A DNA stretch of 64,000 nt from Lucifuga dentata. Lineage: Eukaryota; Chordata; Actinopteri; Ophidiiformes; Bythitidae. How positions within the stretch are numbered: position 1 is the stretch's first letter; every line of letters begins with the position of its first letter. This document shows positions 56,157-64,000 of the stretch, piece by piece. Under the pieces are notes generated by a model. That model worked only from the letters and a program-made list of their open reading frames with translations. It searched no databases and was not told the origin of the DNA. The position numbers and the translations under genes are program-made. The DNA is taken from the NCBI GenBank assembly GCA_014773175.1, contig VXCM01000348.1, forward strand, positions 248,001 to 312,000, read 5' to 3'.

Positions 56157-59100
56157 CTGCGGAAATGAAGATCAGCTATTATTACTAATCTATTTAAAAC
56201 AGAAAAAGATAGTAGCAACAGTACCTTGTGCCCATCTCATATTTCACATTAAGCTCTACTAAACCTGAAGATACTGGAGGTTTTTGTTCTTTATTATTAT
56301 TATTTTGCTGCATTTTAAATTACCATGAAGAATTTCTTTAACCCTCAGCTCCACACCAGATGTCTTTAAACCAGATTTGAACTTGATAGGATTTTCTCAG
56401 CTTTGGGGCACAGCTATCTTAAATGGCTGATGAAGGTTGAGGGATAATGACTCAAAACCACAGATATGGAGATAGGAAAGCCCTGCAGGATATAACAGAG
56501 GTACGTAGTTACGACTAATTTCCTCAGTAAATGCATCAGTTTTTTTCTATAGTGTTTATTCATCCAAGGAAGAGCTTAAACTGAGCATGCAGACTTCTTT
56601 TCAAATGCATGCAATCATGTTAAGGTGCCCTTGCTCAAGGGCACCTTAATGTTAGATGTTGAGAAAAAAGAGAGTTTGTTTGGGTTTCCTGCCCTTATTT
56701 TTCCAGATGTCAAAGTTTTCAAACAGCAACTTCATGCTAACAAGCCAACTTCCCCAACATCTGCTTTGCCACCTATGGGGCTTGTAAATACAGTATACAA
56801 TGTGTAAAACACCCATTGCTTGTAAATAAGCTATACTTTTGCTTCATTAAAATGGAGCAAGAATTTCTCGCAAAAATGAAGATTAATCTGCAAAGGGACA
56901 GCAGGATTAAGGCCAGTGGTGCAATGGTGCAGAACACACAGTACTCTTGACTATAAATCGGCTTTTTATCCTTCAAAGTTCTCATCTTACAGCATAGTTA
57001 GCTACAGTTGGATTAAATTCATTCATATTAAATAAAATGAACATTCCTATTAAGACACGCACCATGCACATTTTGATCAAAAAGAAATAATACTGCAAAA
57101 TAGGGATTATCAGAAACTTGTAAACAAGAAACTCCAACTTGTTCAAGCATCTCTACATTTACTAATCGGTAGNTTTTTTTTTTTTTTTTTTTTTTTTGGT
57201 TCATGTTATCAGCATCTCACTCTACAGTAGCTGTCTGTGGGAATCAGGAAGCCCACTTTGTGCCTGCTCCTGGGTTGAGGCTTTCATGAACCTTCTTTGG
57301 CCTTCCTCTTTCCTACTCACCCTGATTCAGGCAGTTCCCATGTGAAACTCTCTGCTAAGTAACATCGTTATCTCTCGCTGTGAGTCTGGCCTCTCTGGCT
57401 ATTGTCTAAATACACTGTCATGGCCATTAGTCAGAAACACAATTATACCCCCATAGTCACCCCTTCCCCCAGCTACCTAACAACTTGTGGGCCTGCAACA
57501 CATTCTATTCTGACCTCTGAGGTCACCATCAGCCAATGAGGCAGGACTTGAATGCTTGCTCATTCCAATAATTTGATCAAGGCCAGCAGAGCCATCCACG
57601 AGGAAGCAAAATGCTGATTACGGTGATTTCTACTGCTGCTCCAGTTACAGTTTGACTATATTTGTCCTGAGACATGAAGGACAAGGAGATTCTGATGCTT
57701 GTCCACAACTGCTTGAAGCAACTTTCTGTGTACTGAGACATTGCCTGACTGCGGTTAACTTCTTAAATCACCCCACAGACACAAGAACAGCATGTCCTTT
57801 GTCTCCGCAAATTACAGTGATCACTGTGATCAACTGCCAAAACAACAAGAATGTCAGTATTATAACCACGTTTGTTCACAATCACATACCAATGCATGCA
57901 CAGATGCAAAGAAGTTCTGCAAAACGCCTTTATTTAGGCAGCTAGCTGAAGAGGTGTTAGAAAATACGTCCGCAAGTCTCCATCCTCTAAGTCTCCATGA
58001 TGCTCATCTCTGGTAATATTCCACTGTTGTCAAAAGCTCAGTAAAACAATCATGCAAACATTCTCTCACACTCTTTATAAGCTCTGACACACATTATGGA
58101 CTAAAATGAATGAAGAAGTTTAAACAGAAATCAATGAAGTAAAAGAAGAGGAAGATTAATGCTGCAGCAAATACAGTACTGATGTCATACCTTCATGGGC
58201 TAAGCATACGCCCAGTATGATTACTAATACCTCACCAAGGGGCACAAACTGTGTTTCAATACTGTAATCATAATTGGCAATGTGTGAGCAAGCTATGAAA
58301 CTAAGCTGGATTCTGCAGAAGTCTGACATCAGTGTGAGCGAGTTTATGAAAAAAAAGCTGTGACAAACACCAGCCCATTTTATCTTGCAGTAAGTCCCAG
58401 CACAGCAGAGATCCCAAAAGAGAACTATTTGACACATTTTCACACACGTAACCTCCTTCTCATTATGGTTTAATTTTACTGAGGCTCCGCTTGTGGTTTG
58501 GTAAACATACAGCTATTTTTAATACTTGGAGTATGAAAGTAAACAATGTTTCACAGACTGGCCAGAGCTGATATTACACCTTCTAAATCTGAAGGATCTT
58601 GTGAGAATCGGATTAAAGAAACAGGTTGCTGCCCATAATGGATAACAGAAATGTGCAGATCCTTTTGAAGTGATCCAAGTGGGAAGAATCAGCTCCTGTT
58701 GGCTTGTTTTTGTTTGCTTCTGCCCACTGCACAACTGTAATTGAAGCAGGTGAAACTGACTATTAGCACGGGCGTCAGATCCCTGGCATAAACATTGGTT
58801 AGTCATAACACGGTGACTCCATCACTTGCCATTGATCCTGCTGTAAACACATGTGTTTGCCATTTGTCAGTGGGCAGGGAGGGAGGGCCCCATGTGTTTC
58901 ACCCACAGATGAGTATGAGCTTCCAGGAAGTTATCTGTTATTCAAGAGGCGTTCCACTGCAACCCAGTGGAAATATGATGTTTTCTGCTTCTGACCAAAA
59001 ATATTGGTTAATGGTACACTGTACCATGACTTGCAGATATTAGGGTGATAGAAATGAAGCTTTTACAGGCATCCAATTAATGTTTTTTGAAGTAAAATGA

Positions 59101-62100
59101 GGTATAAAACTAAGGGGTCTCCCAGGTCTTGCTCGTCCCTGGCAACATCTGGCTTTGGAAAATCTCTCACAGTCTCATATGTTTTTGTCATTAGAAAGCA
59201 TAGAATTGTGCAAAGCTGAACTGTCCAGATTCACATCTGGGTCAGGATATAGGCACACGAAGGCTAGAGGAGGCAGAGCCAGCTGTGAGGCCCCCTACTC
59301 ATAATCTCTCTCTGCTCTGAGAAAAGTCTGTGACTCACACACCTCTACATCAACAAGGCATTTTCTACTGGTGTCTCGTCTGAGCACAAATAGTCGTGCT
59401 CTCATTTGTCTGGAGAGCCTGTGCTGACCATTCCAAAAATAAGACGCCCTTACATAACGTAACCGCCTACCGAAAGGGCCCCACCTTGGCTTTCAGTAAG
59501 AGCTCTCTGGGTGGTTTTGGTTCTATTTCTTTGGAGTTTATACATGAATCTAATAATAATGAAGGCGACTTTGGCTAAACAAGCTCACAAATAAACCAAC
59601 CAAAATTCCACTGCTGCTGCAGCCAGAAAATAAGACCATACCGCAAAGCAGAAATCTGTGTCCCCATAGCAACGGGAGCAGTTTTGGTCAGGTCCTGATG
59701 TTTTCGGCCCAAACATACAACACCCTCTGCCTTCTCCTGCCATATTCCAAAAATGTGGCAGGCTCCAACTATGAGAACATCATGCTATAATTCTCCAAGC
59801 AGTACCTCAGCAGCAGGCGGCTGCAAAAATTAGGGCCCTACCACTGCAACACATGCCCTGGGGTGGTTCATAGAATGGGTGAACCAGCACACTCATCTGG
59901 CCTAATTTCACATTGGTAAATATAGAAAATCATTATAGTAATGACGATAATGAGGACCTGATGACTTTTACAAGCCGTTCCTCTGCTGTGGGTGAGAGCC
60001 AGTTCAAATAAATGGGCCGTGTGAAGGGTTCTGGGTAGGATGGGCTCATGGGAAATGGTAAAGAGCTTAGAGTACATGGTAATTTCTTCATTTGGACAGT
60101 TTTCAGGAAGGTTGACCCATTGATTACAGCCTTTTATAAGCGCTGCCAGTGGCCATGTATTAACATAATTACACAGCAGGCTGGGTAAAATTTCTACTCC
60201 TCCATTTCTGTCATAGTCTTTGTGCCAGTTGTAATGCCACAGCTTCATTCTTTCCACTTTTAACAAGAATAATTCACCTTCATCACCTGCATGCAGAAGC
60301 AATTCAATAACTCCAACAAAGCTACAGTGGCAGGAAGAGAGTGTAAACTAACTGTAATCAATTAATAGCTTATTTATGAGCTGGACAGCGGCCACTGATT
60401 GATGCTGTCATAGTTTCCATTTCTGTCAAGCAGAAATTGTAGCTCTTAAATGCTGGTTTATGACTAACTCATGATTAGTTAAACCTCTCTGTGAATCCTC
60501 TGTAACATCCTTTAACAGATTAATTCAACCCCAAACTCTCACTGTGATTAAAAAAAAAAAACAAAGCCCAGCATATCAAGCCACTCCTCACTGGTGCAAA
60601 TGGCTCTATTCATTCTGCCAAATGCTGTATAAAAGACTATTGTATCCCCTAATGTAAATATGACACCCACCACCTTCCCTCTCTCATTTACGATTCACAA
60701 GCTGCAACCCTGTGAGGAAATCTCCACACCCTCACAGCTAAAGAGTAACAGCTTGGCATCTGTGTCTTTACGGATGTGATACACCATGTTGTGTCTAACC
60801 ACAGCGCAGGTTGGGACAAAATATTCACACTCAGATCCAAAAAGCCTGACATCATCAAACTGAGTTAGTACAGATGCCTTAGAACGAAAACTGCACACAT
60901 CGACATTATGGAGTTTCCCTGAATTAGTTTCACTTTGCTCTTGTTAAATCTTTACATGAATAAAAGAGGTAGTTTTCTATCAGTGTTAGATGCTTTGTGC
61001 CAGTGAGATAAAACAAAGCTGTGATATCCAGCAACTAATATTTTTAGTCAGCAAAACTGATAAATAGATAATTGTGGTGGAGTAAAAAGTAAAACATTTC
61101 TTTAAAATGTCCAGCAGAAGCTGTAAAAAGCATGATGAAATACAGTGTGGTTTAGGTGTGTCACAACTGCAACATCAGAAGACACCTTAGGATAAAATCT
61201 CAGGAAGTAATTTGAGTAATGTCTTGGTGAAAATGACTATTCTCTTCAGCTCCTCCTCACCATCTCTCCATCCATCAGATACCTTTTACTGTCAGAAAAT
61301 ACAAGGTAGCCTGACGTAACACTCTCCTCCCTTTCTGTCCCACTCCTTAGCTTGGAGCATTTCCTGTCTCCTGCAGAAGCCAAAGCAATTCAAGCTAAAA
61401 CTCACCTAGCCTACTGTTTCACATCTTGAACCTCTTTGCTCCAGTCCTGTATGCTGAGGACAATCTATAATTAGATATGAAAGCATATTGGATATATTCT
61501 TTCAACTGTGTATAAAATTGTGTGAACTGGAATGGTTGCTGGGTACGCAAATTGTGTAACGCTGTCTGATATTCTGCAAGTCATTCCAGGACTGGAAGCA
61601 GCAGGGATGGTTTGTGATAAGAAAGACCATCCTTCAACCAAACGACCCATACTGTTGAGCATCCACATTGCTGAAGTGTCTCTGAGCACAAAGATGAATC
61701 CCTGCCAGCTCCAGCAGGGGCTTTGTTTAGTAACTGGCACCAGTCTACTGACAAGGGTCAATACATTATCACCAAAAAAGAAGAAAAAACATGGATGTAT
61801 TCATGGGGCCATGGGCAAGAAGACTCAGAGGAGGGAGGTGGATTACTGCCAGGCTGGGTGTCGATGCCAAATGAGGGTACTGGAGTGCATCGTTGTTACC
61901 CCTGGAGACACGAGCTAATCCCTCAAGGGGGCACTGGCCAAGATGTGAAATATGTTTCATGATATCTCTGCAGGGCCACATTGAATGGTTTTACATATAG
62001 GAATAGCCAATGAGATGTAGATTTGCTCCAATGTCCTCCTGATTTCACGCTATACAAAGATCTCACAGACGCAAAAAGCCTAACAACTGAGTCTGCCATC

Positions 62101-63160
62101 TTCCTTCTCCAAAACATCCAGGCTAGCTAAGCTAAAGAGACAATCACATAGTTACATGAAGAAATGGCCCACCCTTTGTACTTCAGCACTGTAAAATGAC
62201 TACTGATAATGTATGTTACATTTTCTGACTCATTTTGCTAATGCTGAGGTAATTTCTGGCCAGAAGTACAGAGAAAAATCATGTTGACAATGGCGATACA
62301 TATCAGGAAATGTTTCAGTGATCAAACAGTAAATGTATCTTTCTTATTTTGACCAACATAATGTTATCATAAAATGTTCCTGTTCCTATAAGAGAACAGT
62401 TATAGGAACAGGAAGTTTGTGGAACTGTTATGAAACTGTTATAGGAAAGGTTTCCAATTTTTATAGGAACAGTTTCCAGTTTTTCCACCAACATTTGTCT
62501 AAACAGACCGCAACAGTATAACTTTCACTCTCTCCATACATACAGTAGAACCTACAACTGAAATCAATAAAATTTCATCAAAAAGAGTTTCTGAAAAATG
62601 TTTGAAATCATTAATTGTAGCAGAAGTAGACAAAGCCTGAGGTAAAATGGGTAAACCAAAAGTACAGATTTTCACACTTCATTGTAAAATAACTCTGGAA
62701 ATGCATTGCAGATAGGTATGTCACATGTTACGATTAACTAAGGGAGGACTTTTCTTTAATAAATCTTAAAAACCAGGATGTTGACAAATTCACTTGGCAT
62801 CATTTTCTTCACCTAGCCTTATACTTGACTGCATCACATTATCATTTTCAGCACCTCTGTATTAGTCAGCCAGTATGTCTTCATGCACACTATACTATAT
62901 TTTTGTCTGAACTGCAAATTAAGACAGAAAATGCAAAGTCATATACATAGCTGGAATTTATGGGATTCCATTGTTTTCCTAATTTATAATGAGTCACTAC
63001 TTAATTGACATATGAAGGGAAACACACCAGGTGAGGAAAGGTATTGGCCACAGAGCTTACTCTGGTTGTAAGCCGATGCATCGATTTCAATCTGATTATG
63101 GTGTTTACATGACATTTGAAAAAATGGACTTGCTGCCTTAAATTGGAGTAGAATCAAAAC
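56157..63160. other. nedd9 upstream intron or 5' flank
   Basis: No coding exon is recognised, including the expected tiny first exon of nedd9. It holds a perfect palindrome at 56620-56649, a poly-T/N gap at 57173, evenly composed sequence at 60000-60530 that could be regulatory, and a repeat cluster at 62377-62472. Confidence 0.5.
56620..56649. repeat. near-perfect palindrome (14-bp arms, 2-base centre)
   Basis: TTAAGGTGCCCTTG at 56620-56633 is complementary to CAAGGGCACCTTAA at 56636-56649. The 'gtgcccttg..caagg.cacctt' sequence is similar to a motif widespread in fish repeats. Confidence 0.85.
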
Positions 63161-63736
63161 TTGAAAGGACCATACTGGTGATTTAACATGTTTTAACCCA
63201 ATAAATACTATACATGTTATGTTACTGCAAATAGTTTTCAAAACATAAAACCATATTTTAGTTTTCCTGTTCTTTTGCCAAATCCCCTAATCTTTCAGAA
63301 TCAAATGTTCAGATGATACACCCAGCTTAAAATTCAATGTTTTGCCTGCTAACACTTGTAACGCACATTTGTAAAAGGCACGGTTATTTAATTTTGTCTG
63401 GACCAGCAGTCTTTTCCTGGGACTATATTACCTCACAGAGACATATATTTTGCTAATTTTGAAAAAAAAAAACCAAAAAAAAAAAAACCTTTATTATATA
63501 TGTTTTCTTCGCTGTGCTGATTACTTCTCTCAAGCACTTTTAATGTCTCTACAACTTGATTTTTATAGCACACTGGAATGAATTGAAACCAATGGCTTAC
63601 TGGAAGTTAGGAAAAGCAATTCTTACAATATTTACTGCTGCAGTAGTATGTTTTAGGAAATGGTTGGCAGTAATATAACGTATGTGGGTTGTATTTATTG
63701 GACTCCAACATGCAAAATCACTGCTATGGTCTATTA
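63161..63736. mobile_element. TTAA-flanked MITE, copy 4 (degraded right end)
   Basis: The left end is ttgaaaggaccatactggtga and the right end is tgctatggtctatta, so both TTAA sites are mutated. The interior shares 'tagcacactggaatgaattg' and 'gttaggaaaagcaattc' with the other copies. It carries an internal A-run at about 63463-63488. Confidence 0.72.
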
Positions 63737-64000
63737 GCGTGCACATAAACATTCTGGATGAAACATCTATTGGCTTACTCTGTGCTCAAACCTGCTGAAC
63801 ACCCAGAAAAGATGCTGACAGTCCTCAAACCACAAAAGTTTACAAGAAGTTACAGTGGTAAACAGCATTTTCCTTCCCTGTGTTCCCAGCTGTCAAGGCT
63901 CCTCTTATGTGACATAAAGACAGGCTCTCCACAGAGCTGAACTAAGCTGACAGGGGCCCACTGCCTCTTGAGAGATGTCCCTGCAAAATGGTTGGCATTC

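Noticed and set aside
59868..60302. 144-codon minus-strand open frame
   Set aside because: No family resemblance, no splice signals and no neighbouring exons; more likely open by chance or as conserved non-coding DNA.

Overview
The window reads as nuclear chromosomal DNA of a ray-finned fish, probably a percomorph teleost. Evidence: intron-containing vertebrate genes with canonical GT/AG junctions, proteins close to human orthologues but with fish-like insertions, a tRNA-type SINE, a Tc1-like MITE, a TTAA-flanked MITE family and the 'AAGTAAAAGTACT'-type repeat common in spiny-rayed fish. I find seven protein-coding genes, one decayed gene, and long introns and intergenic stretches.

Layout. 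(1) 1-3.1 kb, + strand: last three exons and 3' UTR of thrap3 (splicing/mRNA-stability factor). (2) 4.67-7.7 kb, - strand: eva1b, a small single-pass membrane protein, with a probable 5' UTR exon near 7.45-7.7 kb. (3) 9.4-10.1 kb, - strand: lsm10, the U7 snRNP Sm-like protein. (4) 12.4-17.4 kb, - strand: oscp1, with every expected exon except the second. (5) 18.6-21.8 kb, + strand: a decayed gene for a secreted PI-PLC X-domain protein with a long Ser/Thr/Pro/Glu repeat tail. (6) 23-31 kb, + strand: zc3h12a (Regnase-1/MCPIP1), complete. (7) 36.1-38.9 kb, + strand: smim13, complete. (8) 42.0-56.2 kb and beyond, - strand: nedd9 (HEF1/CAS-L), all coding exons except the tiny first one. The last 7.8 kb is nedd9 intron or upstream DNA.

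The thrap3-eva1b-lsm10-oscp1-zc3h12a block matches genes that lie together on human 1p34.3. The smim13-nedd9 pair matches human 6p24.2. The junction of the two blocks falls in the gene-free, repeat-bearing interval at 31-36 kb. The genes do not form one pathway; each is a separate transcription unit.

Assembly quality matters here. There are twelve single-N positions. Ten sit in or beside poly-A/T runs. The other two sit between perfect 65-66 bp direct duplications that interrupt exons of oscp1 and nedd9; both look like contig joins whose overlap was not merged. The most unusual biology is the PI-PLC/repeat-tail gene at 18.6-21.8 kb. Four copies of a TTAA-flanked inverted-repeat element, two long perfect hairpins, and candidate promoter and enhancer elements are also described.
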